The notes under the pieces are model-generated. The model saw nothing but the letters and a program-made list of their open reading frames with translations, searched no databases and was not told where the DNA came from. This document shows, piece after piece, positions 23,591 to 36,776 of a stretch of DNA of 64,000 nucleotides. Both the position numbers and the translations under genes were made by a program. The stretch covers positions 25,190,001 to 25,254,000 of the forward strand of contig JAKSXM010000137.1 in the NCBI GenBank assembly GCA_022575985.1. Direction: 5' to 3'. How positions within the stretch are numbered: the stretch's first letter is position 1; each line of letters starts with the position of its first letter. Origin of the DNA: Anagrus nilaparvatae (Eukaryota > Arthropoda > Insecta > Hymenoptera > Mymaridae).

Positions 23591-25623
23591 CGCACGAACT
23601 AAATTTTTACTGAAAATTAGCATCTTTTGTATATTTTTGTGTAACTGTATAAGTAAAAAAATTGTCTCTTGAATAGAAAGAATTATTAATATAATAAAAA
23701 GTTTTAAAACTAAAAATATGAAGTTTCTAAGTTTATCAGGAATTATATTAATTTTGTTAGTCACATACAAAATTAAATGATAAATCATAAATTTTGTAAC
23801 TTCTTCATTGGTCTCTCTATGATTAAGTCAACTTCGCACAGTATGAATATCTAAATTATCCTATAATAATAATACTATAATATCCGACTATATATTAAAA
23901 GCTGCCAGTGTATAATAAGCAGAGCGTTCAATTTACATGAAATTTGAAAATAAGAGATGATAGTAAAGCCCTTTTCTACATCAAGGATTATTTTCGTCTA
24001 TAATAAGTATATTAAGCCAATGTAAAAGGGAATTTTAGAAAATTATTCATGACTCTGTTTTATAAGACTAAAAGTTTTGTTACAAAAGAGTATATATGGG
24101 TGTACATATACTGAAAAATCGATATTTTCTGTGTTAAAAATATAATAATAATCATTTTTTAAATTTGACATAAAATCTAGGTAGACAAGGGAATTTTAAA
24201 TTTATTTTCTTATGTATGCAAAAGTTAATTACAAGAAATTAAAATATTTATCTAATATTGATTTACTATTTTATAAAATTATACAAAAAAAAATTTAATA
24301 TTATTTTAATTTCAACGAGCAGCACTGTTTATACACTCATTTCGTATAAACTTTATAAGTAGTAGTAGTAGTTTATTCTTGCTTATAATCATTTACATAA
24401 TTGTTACAAGATACATATAATATTTTTACATTTTCTTTTTTTAAATCTTATGTTTTGTTTATGAATTACTAGTTTTGAAAAAATAAGAAATTAAATACAA
24501 TACCAATTTAGTAATTAAAATATCAAAAAATGTACATAAACTTTCAAGTAATATTCATTACATTTATATATATGCTTATAAAAAGTATACATTTTGAAAA
24601 TTTAAAAACAAAAATTCAATATTTTATTATTTATTAATTTATAGTAAAATTATATGAATTTAAAAATTTGAAAAAGTTTCTCTCCCCATTCGGCATTCAA
24701 TTTTTTTCACTCCTTGAATCTTCAGATCTATTTCTTGTTGCTATTTTGAATCTTTTTTGTATTTTCTATTTTCATGTATTTAGCTATTTATATATTGTTG
24801 TCTATACTTTTTTAAATTGCTGCTCACTTATAAATTCATCCTTTTTCATTCAAAATGATGTGATAAAGTTTATAAGTTACTTGCTCTGTTTTCATTAATA
24901 CTTTGAAATTTATATGAAAATTACCATTTTCCACTTTCCTATTTTAATATTTTTTGGGATTTCTCCCTGTTTTTTTTTCTATTCAACGTGTATTTTAAGC
25001 AAAAAATGGCATTTCCATCAGAACTATTTTTATAACTGTTTTCATTATCTTTTATTATATCAATTGCTTTTATGTGTAAAGCTCTTGTGTTGTACATGTT
25101 AAATTTACTTAACTTCGATAGACTATTATATGAAGATACTGTTGTTAACTGGGAACCAGGTTGATTCGATATATTATAACTTTTGATGTCCTTTATCTTG
25201 AAATTTGAATAATTTTTTCTTTTTTTAATTCTATTGCTTCTTTTTTGAATATTTAATAAAACAAATCTAATTTTGTGCAAAAAATTTTTTCGACGCCTTC
25301 CCTCCAAATATGCTTATAATTCTCCATGCGTTCGAACGAACATAACCCTTAATTTCTTCTCAATATTTTATTTCTTAATTTCTTTTTAAATTTTGGACCC
25401 GGAGCTTTGATTTTTTTTTCCACTTATACTTAAAAATATTTAACTTTTAATTTTCAAAAAAATTTTCTAAAACTTTTTCAATTTCACTAAAAAAATATTA
25501 AATCTTTGTGGAGCTCTTTTAAGCATAACTTTTTACTTCGGCGCCCTCCCCCCCCTCCCCCAGTCAACTTTATAAGTAAATATTTGGAATATAAAACGTT
25601 ATAAAATTAAAATAGGTTATACA
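23591..25623. other. Non-coding AT-rich stretch
   Basis: No gene or clear repeat. The minus-strand 122-residue frame at 24939-25307 and the overlapping plus-strand frames are low-complexity and were not accepted. Confidence 0.5.
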
Positions 25624-25990
25624 TATGGGCTACTCTATAGACATTAGCAACTCCCACCGAATTTCGACATTTTTGGCGCTAGTATACGTTATATTACCAA
25701 TATGGCCGGCAGAAAGTTTACATTTAAACTCACTAGCAGCCACATTGGCACGTTTAAGAATAGGGAATATTAACTCTTTCTTTAACCACGCGTGGCGTCT
25801 AAATTAGTCTCTACTATAGGCCTTAGATTACCTAGAGACTGTCAGATAGGGGGACCGTTTTTGATTGGTCAATAAAATACATGTATTTTAAATTCGAAAG
25901 TCGCCATGTTAACGCCTAGCAACATTTTTGTGATTGGTTGAAAAATTTAATATGTAATCTAGGGTCTCTAGTCTGTGTCTCTAAAGAAGT
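25624..25990. promoter_or_regulatory. GC- and CpG-richer island with CCAAT-like boxes
   Basis: Stands out from its surroundings by composition. It contains ATTGGTCAAT and GATTGGTTG (inverted CCAAT cores), a GCCATGTTAACGCC block and CTAGCAAC, similar to the right half of an RFX X-box, plus two GGC(C/G)GGC-like CpG stretches. This combination resembles the IFT140 promoter at 59.5 kb, but no gene start can be tied to it. A short dispersed repeat is the main alternative. Confidence 0.3.
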
Positions 25991-28900
25991 GTTTAATAAA
26001 ACTTCGATATATTGTATTTTTAGGATAAGTTTCAGATTTTTTTACCGAATTGTAGCGTAAATTCTTTTTTTTTTCTTACAAACATGGGGTGGTGCGGTAA
26101 AATAGCGCCTTTTTTAAAATATTTAGAAAATTTAGTTCTATAATCTACCACCAGTGGCGTGTACTTAATTCAATTTTAACCAATGGTGGGGTGTGGGTTA
26201 TGTATTAAAGTTTTTCTACAATCAAGTTGAATTAAAATTAATCTCTAATTTTAATTTTTATCCCAATAACATCTCTATTTTTGTAATTTGATCAGGGATG
26301 GTGTAACACATTATTGTCGGAGCGGAAGATTATGGAAGCTCAATAATAACACTAAAATTTACAATAGATAGAAGTCTAAAAATTGATCAATATGGGTAAA
26401 ATGTCATGCTTTTTCCGAATCCGCCATTAGTTTTGGCATAGCACCCTTCTTTGTAACCAAAAATAGGGTTGAAAATGGATAAAATTGGAATTTTGAAAAA
26501 TGACACATAAGAGGCTGTTAATGTTATGAAATTACAATAAAAACTTCATAAAATATCTTTTTTGGACTAAATATCCTATTGGGTAAGACTTTAAACCTTG
26601 TTCGATTAATAAGGGTGGTTTTTTACAAACATTGAAAACAAATTTTCTTAGCCTTTAAGGTATGCAGTCAAAATTTTGCTTACAAAATATTAATTTTACA
26701 TTTTACGAGACATTTTATTCATAACCTTTCTCAAAATTTCCATTTCACCCCTTCTGAACCTTCATTTTCGGGTATACAGAAGGGTACCAAGCATTACCTA
26801 TAAAGGATTGATTTTTAGTCTTCTATCTATATTGGAAATCTTAATTTTTTTGTTGAATTTTGGGATATCTTCCACTCCAGCATTAATGAGTTAACTCATT
26901 CTGTACTCTAGGGAGGCACAGAAAAGTATTTCTTTATGCAGAATTTGATAATTCTAAGATATTCGAGTAAAAAACAAGCGAATGAAAAATGTCTTGAATC
27001 AATTAGCTAGATTACACCATATATTAAAGTTTTAACAAAATATATATATTTAAAAAAAAACAACATAATTTTTAAACTGAAAGGTGTAATAAATAAATAA
27101 AAATATAAGAAAGAAAATAAAAAGATTAACAAACCATTTTCATTCCATTGGAGTTTAGTGAAGTGAAATACTCGAGATAAAAAAATATATTATAATACAT
27201 ATTGTGTAAAATTTTGAAGTGAAAAATACTTCATTGTCTAAATTTGACATGATAAAAAATTTTAAAATACGCATGCAAAAAATTCAAAAGTTATTTTATG
27301 TCATAATCATTTATAAATTTAATTTTTTTTAAACGAATAATAAATTCTTTCTTGAAATATTCAACCTATGATCAAAATAATCAATAAAATGGTTGCTGAG
27401 ATGTTAAAAGTAACACCACAGAACTTGATAAAATATTAACGATAATTTGTTATTTCATAAAATTTTTAAAACATCCAAAGTTCAAAATAACATAGAAGAA
27501 GTTTTTAATAAACCAGATAGAAAAAATAAAACTTTATTACAACTTTAGAAACGTCATTATATCATCAACTTTTTTTTTTAACCGTAAAAATATAAAAGTT
27601 TGAAGAAAAAAAAGTATAAGTATAAAGTATAATAATTATCTAAAAGAATAAATGCATTTAAAACAGTTTAAAGAGAAAAAAAAAATTTTTTTTTATACAC
27701 TTTTTTAAAAAAACAAACACGAATAAAAGAAACTTAAACGTATTTTTCTTCTTTCTCCTGTAAATGCTTTATTTTTTATCCTCATTTGACTTTTTATTTC
27801 TGATAATTACTGAATACCGTATGGTGCATAGTATTTTCTCGAATATTCTATGTGATCCTAAAATTGGGCTGCCAGTTAAGAAAAACAAATTTTTCTCCAA
27901 ATTTCTACCTCGTTGCAAGCTTTCTCCAGTGCTCAAAAATTTTAAATATTAAAAAGCTTAGTAAAGCTACCGTTCAGAATTTTAAAAATTTAACCAAATA
28001 CTGCACAAGGGACAGTAAGAAATATTTTCTCTAATATTTTGAGTAAAAAATAAAATTTCATTAAATTTTGACTCTTGTTGTCTCATAAATCATTTTATTC
28101 ATTTAAAGTACTTAACATTTATTTTTCAGAAAAGAAAATATATTATATCAGTTAAATTTTTCAAAAAAAATAAAAATAATAAAGGAAATGCCCTTAATTC
28201 GTTGGATATTTACACGCTTTATACTTTTTGATTAATGTATGCGTATAACTGTGTTGTTTGAAATAATAATAATTTTTTTTTGGTTAAAAACGGTATGAAA
28301 AAAATCTCTCATAAATTAAACATAAATTAAACGAAATTAAAAAAAAGGATTTCAATTATTACAACGAGAAATGTAATTTTTATAAATCGTCTAGACAAGA
28401 AATGAGGTCCTAATAATATTCAATTAATTATTATTAAAATTCTTACATGTTAATTAATTTTATGTAATAATTCATGTGTAACATTGACTTGATAATTTAA
28501 TATTATAATTAATTCTAAATAAAATATATATATGAGCATTTCTCTTGAATTTATTAGAATTTTTATAAAGTTTCTATCTTTATCTAAAATCTCACAATAG
28601 TCATAGAAAACTTGATCAAAGAAATAAATGGATCGTAACGTAATAAGAAGAATACCATTACGTATAAACTACTCCCTCTCAATTATAGTTCTATCATGCG
28701 GAACACCAGAAAATCCCATACAGATATATTAGCACAATAACAGACATTACACAACCTTATACTCGATTTATTTAAATTATTTTTTACTCCAAAATACATT
28801 TTTCGTCATTTTATTTTTTGTTCAGGGGATGGCCAAAGGTAGAATTTTTATCGATCTTAGAAATAACAATTTGATATTTGATATTTTGTGTGAGAAAACG

Positions 28901-30532
28901 TGTTTTTGAAAAAGTGCTTTTTCGATGCTGACAAGAAAAAATAATTTTTATAAAATCAATACTGTGTATCGACGAAGACAGATAAAAAGGAGTATGCTTA
29001 CAACTAAATCATAAGTAAAATTTTTCAAGGGATGCCAAAATTACAACTCTTAACTACTACCCAAAATTGAAATTATTTTAAGTCCATTTTACTCCCCCAC
29101 TCCTCCATTTCCAGTTTTGCAAAGTACCTCCCCTTATAAGCTTGTTCCATGCTGATAATTAAAAAAAAAAATGGTAATATTTTACAGGTTACTTTCAGCA
29201 TCCTTCCAAACGAATTTAATTTTTATGTTTGAACCCATTCAAAAGTCACTAATATTAATGTTTCCATCTCCTTAGCAAGTAATAAATAAAATAATAAAAT
29301 TAAAAGCGATTTATTTTGTTACTTTTCATCTCGGTTATTACAAATTAAATCAGAACAAGCAAACAAAAGCTCATTAAAAGATAACATTAATAATAACAAT
29401 AATAATAATAGAAACGCTCATATATTACACGTGATGCTTTATAACCCATAACTAATTAGAGTCAAAGAAACCCACAAGCAAAAATTTGCATAACAATATT
29501 CATTAATCACTACACCTTTTTTTTTTATTTGACCATGATATCTTTCAATCATTCGTCATTTATAATTTTTTATTCCAGATAAAATACCAAGTCAAGAAAA
29601 CGAGATGAATGAAGAAAGCGAGAATCGATTCGAAAGAAAAAAAAAAGGTTTCCGGGTCCCTTCGAATCATTTTTCTTCTTCTTCAAATCGATATATTACT
29701 TCATTCTTTTTTTTTTTTTTTGATACATAAAAGAAAAGTATCTTGGTCTTTTGATGAAGAGAAAAAAAGAGAAAAACTTGAAGTTGTCCGCCCACGACAA
29801 GTCACCAAAGCCACAACGATTCATTAACGAAAGAAGAAGAATAAGAAGACTTTCGTACTACATTTGCAACGAGACTGACAATTGAAAATTATTATTATTA
29901 TTATTATTTTTTTATTATTCTTTGTCTTGTTACTATTTTTATTATCATATTTTTTTTTTTTATTTTGTTTCTTACCTCTTCATTTTTTGAGAGCATGACG
30001 ATGACGAATGAACTTTGATTATGTACTTCTCTCTTTTTTTTAAGGACTTCTCCAGTGATTTTAGTGATTTTTTTTTTCTTTTTCAAGTGTTATCTTTTTA
30101 TTTTATATAAATAGAGAAAAATTTTTTCAAAATAAATAATACATTTTTTTTTGTATTTCAAGTATTTTTTGTAAAAAAAAATAAAAAAAAAAAAAGTTTA
30201 TGTAATGTTTGTACTTTATACCCTTTTTATTTATTTATTTTAAATCTGTCCTCAACAATAAATATATAATCCGATGTTTATTCTAGTAGCGATTTTTTAA
30301 AAATATAATGTAATAAAATAAATAAATAAAACAATTCAAAAACAAAAAAAAAATAATTGTAAAACTTCGAGCTCAGGTTACAAGGGGAGTCCAGGATTTA
30401 TAGATTAGTCCAGAAGCAAAGTTGGCTTAAAATAATTAAAAAAAATGATCTGGTATTTTAGTCCTATGTATTTATTCTATCTGTACTGAGTTCGACCCTT
30501 TCCTTCTTTAAATAAATTTGTCTCTTTTCTTT
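25991..30532. other. Gene-poor stretch
   Basis: No supported gene. An island at about 29580-29870 is less AT-rich (CGATTCGAAAG, CCCTTCGAATC, CGCCCACGACAAGTC) and could be regulatory. An (ATT)n run lies near 29890-29910. Confidence 0.45.
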
Positions 30533-30766
30533 TTAGTTTTTTATCTTTAACTCTATAGGAGTTGAGGGTGTCTGAATAGAATAATTTGGTGGTGGGTTAC
30601 CACAAGGCTTACAATCCGAAGGTAAGAAATCAAAAAATGGTAATTTTGCAAATTTATTTGATTTTCCATACAAGACCATACCAAAAACATGTCCAAATCT
30701 AAAAACAATTTGATTTAAAAAATTTTTTGTTGTTCCAAATTCACTGCCCTCTCCCTGAAACTGCAT
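30533..30766 (-). pseudogene. Coding-like fragment, possible terminal exon, function unknown
   Basis: A minus-strand frame with much less biased composition than nearby frames, for example DFLPSDCKPCGNPPPNYS. A possible acceptor (TTGTTTTTAG) lies inside it at about 30699, which would leave a terminal exon beginning FGHVFGMVLYGKSNKF. After the stop at 30533 an AATAAA appears near 30475. No family was recognised and no partner exon was found, so this may be a last exon of a long-intron gene, a retroposed fragment or chance. Confidence 0.3.
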
Positions 30767-31682
30767 TTTATATTTTTATACCATAAAAATAATACAATTT
30801 TTTTTTTATTCATTAACTTTACGTAATTTAATTTTTTTTTTTTATTAATAAAAATAAAATAAAAAAATTCAAATAACACTCGAGAAAATTTTTTTTTTAA
30901 TTGTTGTAATTTAATTCCACGATAAAAAGTTTCAAAAATGTATATATTTTTTTTTTTACCAATTATAAATACAATTTTTTTTATTTTAAATACAAAAATA
31001 AACATACTTAAAAATATTTTTTAAAAAAATTTTATAAAACTTTTAATTCCACAGTGACGAAAAAATAGCAAAAAAAAATCTGATTAAAGCATAAAATAAT
31101 TGAGGAATAAAAAAAATAAAAAATTTTAGTACTAATTAAAAGTTGATTTATATCGTAATTAGTCACGGCACAGTTTTAGTGTCACAAAAAAAAAAAAAAA
31201 AAAATTGTATTGTATTTTTCTAACTTTTGGACAGCAGAGAAAAAAATATGACATTATATAACATAATTGTACATCTTCATAATTTGTATGTCTTTTTTTA
31301 AAACTTTTTTCTATACGACAAATTATTTTATGCTTATCAAGTCTTTTCAAATTTATTCATACAATTTAACTTTTTAAAAAAATTATGCAATCGTATATTT
31401 TTTTTTTATTTAAAAAAAATAAATTATAATGTCTTATGCCATTATGTTTAACAATTGTATTTTATCGAGCGATCTTTTACAATTTTTAGGTTACATTTTC
31501 TGGATTGACAGTGTTTTATGATAATTTTATTTTTTTAATAGAAAATTAGTAATTTAATGGGTAACATCTGGTTTTCTTCGTATGTTAGGACGAAGTTAAT
31601 ATATAGGTCCATAAGGTCCATGAAATTATTTTATTATTTCTAGAAAATGTTTAATTTCATTCGTGATTACTCTTAACCAAAT

Positions 31683-31928
31683 TTGAGGTCAACAGGCTGT
31701 AGGAACAAATCTAAAATTGAAGTTATCGATGATGAAGCTAGAATAAATCGGTTAAGAGAAGAGAAAGTTGTAAGGTATCAAAATTTCGGTCTACAAAGTG
31801 GTAAACCAAAGCATGTCCCAGAAGAAAAACTAGAAGCATTTTGTTTAACGTTCATCCAACTAAAACTTTCTCTAACGAACCTTATTAATTTTAATGCAGC
31901 AATTAACAGTACAATTTGCTCATACTAA
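31683..31928 (+). pseudogene. Coding-like fragment followed by a poly(A) run
   Basis: The frame has no ATG (it opens with TTG) but encodes a charged, protein-like stretch including IEVIDDEARINRLREEKVV and LQSGKPKHVPEEKLEAFC. It ends at 31928 and is followed at once by 15 A residues. That arrangement suggests a retroposed 3' fragment of an mRNA or of a retroelement. No family recognised. An internal exon is the alternative. Confidence 0.35.
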
Positions 31929-33238
31929 AAAAAAAAAAAATTTACACGCTTAATAAGGAAAATAATAAAAGTGCGTTCGAAGATTTCCCATGATTTTTCG
32001 CATTAAAACTGCATAAATAGTTTTGTTAATTGTCAATGCTTTGAATAGAAAAGGGGGGGATCCTGCAGACATAAAGAGCTCGTTGAAAATAAGCTAATGA
32101 TTACGAGGTCATCGAAAACAAAGGGATATTAAAGGCATAACGGAATAGAAATGTATGCAGCAAAGAGAAAGAGATAGTTAGACAGAACTAGCTCTAGGTA
32201 GGGACATTATAATATTTAGAATGTAAAAACATAACATGAATATGTATGGAAAATCTATATATAAATGTAATTACCGTGGTATACACATAATAAGTTAGGA
32301 AATATAAAAGGATGACTCTCCTTTTGGAGAAAGAGAATTTATTATCATTGTTTTAATAAATAATACTGTAATTACTGTAATTTTATATATACAGATATAG
32401 ATATAACAATAAACTCTTTATTATTACTTTTTTATTTTTATAAATTATTATTATTATTATTTATTCCTTTTTTTCATCATTTTCCTGTCTCTTTTTTCTG
32501 ACACGTGTCAAAAAATAAGTTAAAAAAAGAAAAAAATAGCAATTATTTGTAAAGGGATTTACTTTTACATGTGAGTTTCTGCAATCTGTCTCATTTCTAA
32601 TTGTTCGGATGCACCCATACAGGGCCAAAGTAAGGAGAGAAAATTATAAATCCCCTAAAAAATATTTATATAGGTATATGTACACTTAAAAAAAGAGAAC
32701 AATTGAAAGCAAACGATGTAAAAAAAAAAACGTCCATATTATGTGTCTCGTCTACGTCAGACGTCGGGTATTATATATATAGACAGAAACAAGAGGCGCG
32801 TGGCGTAACAACTTTTTTACCAAAAAAAAAAAAAAATGACAATAGAAAAAAGTTACGCTAGACAGCATGAGTATCTAAACCACCTACGACTTTTACAAAA
32901 AAAAAATTTTTAGGTGCTTTATCAATTTTTTTAAGTGCGATTTTCTCTTTTCAAATTTTTTTTTTTATTTTTTACCATTTTTTGAAGTTTTAAAACAATG
33001 AAGCTTTTATCTTTTTATTTATCTGACACTATCCTTACCTTTTTATATTTTCAAATATATTATTAATCTTATCCAACTTTTTTAAAATTGATTTCGAATT
33101 TCACTCATCCGTCCAGAAATTTCAATTTATTTTACAAAGAACTTTTAAAACTTTTAAATTTTATATCTTAAAAACTTTAAAAGTTACTTTATTATTTCTT
33201 TTTAGTAGATGGACTATGCATGTTCTGTCTCACTAAGA
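31929..33238. other. Non-coding stretch with a promoter-like block
   Basis: At 32753-32780 a CRE-like TACGTCAG is followed by ACGTCGGG and a TATATATAG run, then a CpG-rich GGCGCGTGGCG block. This is a possible core promoter pointing to the right, but no open frame follows it. The rest is AT-rich and featureless. Confidence 0.3.
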
Positions 33239-34047
33239 ATTACCGACTGTCGGTAATTATACCGAATGTTGATAATTATTACTACAACTTTGACGTAGTG
33301 CCCTTGCTTCAAGAATTTCAAAACTAAAGACGTAATAACTACGAGAAGGCGTACTAGAACAAGCAGATCAATTCTTTTACTAATTTTAGTTTTAATTAAA
33401 GCAATTGTTTAGTAATCATACGATGCAGTGTCTATAAGTCTGTGCCATTAGTTGCGGGTCTGGCAGAAACAATATCTCTTCGCAAAACCCAAAGAATTTT
33501 TCCTCTAATGAGTAACATCGGATGTTTTCTGAAATGTCCACCTTGAATTTTTTAAAGTTGGTAGAAGGCCGGTATTGCAGGAAATGACAAAGTTTTGTGT
33601 TTTGAATCTCACTCGCCTGGTAAATCACAACGACCGTTGGTTGCTTTACTGTTTTTTTAAGTTTAAGTATGCAAATATTTGGATAACATTAAATTAATAA
33701 AATTAATAATAATCAAAGCGCGAATAAGAAGGGACTGTTTTTCCTTCTAAAATGCTAAGTGCTGGTCTAATCCTTTGTTACTCACGGTTTAATTGTTATT
33801 AAATTATTAATTAATAATTTAATTTTATTTAAATGTTTTCATACTCAAACTTAAAAAACATAGTAAACCGAACGGTCGTTGTGAATTATCAGGCGAGTGA
33901 GATTCGGAACACAAAAACTCTGTCGTTTTTTACAATACCGGCCTTCTACCAACTTAAAATGTTTCAAGGGGGACATTTCGGAAAACACCCATTATAACCT
34001 GCGCTTTCCATACTCGCATAAAGGTAAATTACCGACTGATGGTAATT
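33239..34047. repeat. Long inverted repeat of a coding-like fragment
   Basis: The left arm (about 33523-33671, read on the minus strand) and the right arm (about 33838-33990, plus strand) are inverted copies around a spacer of about 165 bp. Both arms keep an open frame containing FLQYRPSTN and DISEN. The left arm continues, open, through EEKFFGFCEEILFLPDPQLM. Outer ends carry TTACCGACTGTCGGTAA near 33241 and TTACCGACTGATGGTAA near 34027, possible terminal inverted repeats. It could be a foldback transposon carrying a gene fragment, or an inverted gene duplication able to make hairpin RNA. The protein family was not recognised. Confidence 0.65.
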
Positions 34048-34672
34048 TAGATCCAGGGAAAAACATACATAATCTATCTAGTACTATTCCTTAAATTTAA
34101 TAATTGATAATATTTGAAACATACTTGAGATTCAATTGTTAAATTTTAAACAATTCATCAAACAAACAAAAATAATATCAAAATGTAATATAATTTAAAT
34201 TTATAAAAATTTTAATTTAAAATTTACAAATTTCTATACTCAATTAAAAATTTATAAACTTTGCATTAAACTTTCAAATTCTTTTAGAGGTTAACAAAGA
34301 ATATGAAATTTCTTTGAAAATTTAATTAATAAAAAAAAAAGTTTTAAAACTTTATAATAAACTTATTTTACAATTTACTTATTTTTCATTGAATTCAAGT
34401 TAGTACAAAAAAAATGTCAATATTATAATTTTATTTAATTAAATACAAAATATATAATAATTCAAGTTTTAAAAAAAATTTAATATTCTTAACATAATAA
34501 TAGAAGGTAAAAAAAGTTTATAAATTTTTTTTTTATAATAATAATTACTGTAATCATAACTTTACATTATTACAAAAAAAAAAAAAGTTATAAAAAGTAA
34601 ATGTAGGTATAAGACTAAATATATAACTGTTTTATAAATATAAATTTTTCCTTTTATATCATCTGTTTAATA

Positions 34673-34718
<46 letters not shown>

Positions 34719-35950
34719 ATTATTTATACAATATGTACTTATTTACGTAATAAAGTTCATTGATTCTTATACAAATCGATATTAACATATATTAGCTTGC
34801 TTGTTACCCTTAAATTTGTAGATTTTTTAGAGTTTAGGTGTATAAAACCAGCTTTTTTTGTAGTTGATTTCAAAGGAAGATTGATTTATTTAACTATTCA
34901 TTTTGGGAGAAATTAAAATTTAAATCCCTATAAATTTTTTGCATTTAATTCGTAATCTTACACGACATTGTCCTATTGTATTGAAAATACAGTATCAAAT
35001 AATGTTCTCTTGTCAATATCAATTTTATTCAGGTATTTAAGGGTAAAGCTCCAATTTTTTATGGACAATTTTAAGAAATTCCTGATTATCGAGTCAAAAA
35101 AATTATACTAGAGTAATTCTGCCAAGACCAAAAATATAATCAGGTGCAAGATTTCAAAAATTGGAACTAAAAACTTTATTATTAAAATTAACTTTCACAT
35201 AATCTTAAGAAGTCGTGAGTTTTGAGAATAATTTTTGTAAAATTTGAACTTTAAAGAAAATTTTCCAAAGTAAGCACCAGCCTAATATACACTTGATACT
35301 AAAAATATCAATTTTATTTATGTATAAATAAAATTCTAGTAATTTTATATTTAATTTAAAAAAAGCACGTGTAAATAAAAGAAGATATTTTAATTAAAAA
35401 TAAATAACAAATAAAATATGCACTTTTTTGTATCAATACAAGTACTATCTCTCTCTCTATATTCATTTTTTTTTTATCAAATAATTAATTAAATTTTATT
35501 ATCAACAATTCAATATTTACGAGTAAAAATAAGATAATAACAATTTTCCCGATATAAAAAAAATGTAAAAATCTATTTCACAGTGTACATAAAGAGAGAA
35601 AATGCTAAATCATTTTATTTTTTTTCCTACATTTTCGTGCATAATACTTTTTTTTTTATAATATATATAATAAAATAGGAAATCAATATTCTTGTGTAAT
35701 CTTATACATACAAAGGTTATTGTCACCCCTTAAAAATTTTTTTTTAAAAATAAGTAGAAAAAAAAAATTATTCTCCAGGGAAGTAAAAAAAAAAAAAAAG
35801 AAAGCCCCTAATTGCAGTTTTCCAGTACAAGCGACTTAAAATCTTGAAAGAAAAATAATAATAAAAAAAGAAGAAAATCTCTAAACATCTTAACACTCGA
35901 ATGCTTCATTATCCTTTACTAAAATCCATAATTCCTTATATAGTTACTTG

Positions 35951-35981
<31 letters not shown>

Positions 35982-35999
35982 ATATAAAATAAGCCAATC
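34048..35999. other. Non-coding AT-rich stretch with (TA)n
   Basis: Holds a (TA)n microsatellite at about 34678-34711 and an (ATA)n run near 35955-35980. No gene seen. Confidence 0.6.
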
Positions 36000-36440
36000 C
36001 CTCGCCTCATAATGTGCAATTCGCGATCTAACTACTACAGTGCACAACACTTTCAAAAATTTTACATACACAGATGCATTTAATAAAAAGCACGTACGTC
36101 CATTTAACCTATTCGCACGTGAGGTTATAAAAACCGGTGATACGCTTTGCTACAACGAAATAAAGGTGGGGTATTATCATCGCACAGGTAGACTCGATTC
36201 TCTCGTTAAAAAAAAAAAATTTTCGTTCTTTTGTATAAATTTCAGGAACTCACCGTGTTGACTTTAAAAAAAAAAAAAATTGGGGGGAGGAAGATTGAGC
36301 TCGAGATCCGTATAATACTATGTGTATACATACGAGAGGAACAAAAGAAAAATCGAGCTTTTTTTTGCAAATTTATGTATGTAGAAGTCGCGCGCAGATC
36401 TAGATGAGTCCTTCCGTGCCGACAAAATCGATTCTTCGTG
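36000..36440. promoter_or_regulatory. CpG-containing island with E-box and TATA-like sequence
   Basis: Compositionally distinct from the surrounding DNA. It contains GCACGTGAGG (E-box CACGTG, about 36115-36122) followed by GTTATAAAAACCGG, a TATA-like box, and further right AGTCGCGCGCAGATCTAGATG. It could be a promoter or enhancer. The short open frames on both strands have no domain signature. Confidence 0.3.
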
Positions 36441-36776
36441 TAAATATACACGATTATATGGCTAATTCTTTGTTCAAAGTTAAAAGCTTTCTGTATGTTT
36501 ACAAAAAAATACTTTGAATTTCTATTTAATTTAGAAAATCAAAGCTTTAGTTCTGCACGCATACTTTTGTTGTTTGTAATTTTAGTCTATTTTACTTTTT
36601 ATCAAGTTATTTAAATTAAAATATTGTCATTTATTTTTAAAGTAATAAGTTTAGCAATCCTTTTGATCCTTTCCATGCAACTGAAATTAAAGAATACTCA
36701 ACTACAATAGTTGACAGGAAAACTTATTCTCAAACATCCCTGAAGTGACCAATCAATAAGATAGACATGTATTTAA

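Noticed and set aside
24939..25307. 122-residue minus-strand open frame
   Set aside because: Lys/Asn/Arg-rich low complexity, overlapping frames on the other strand, no recognisable motif.
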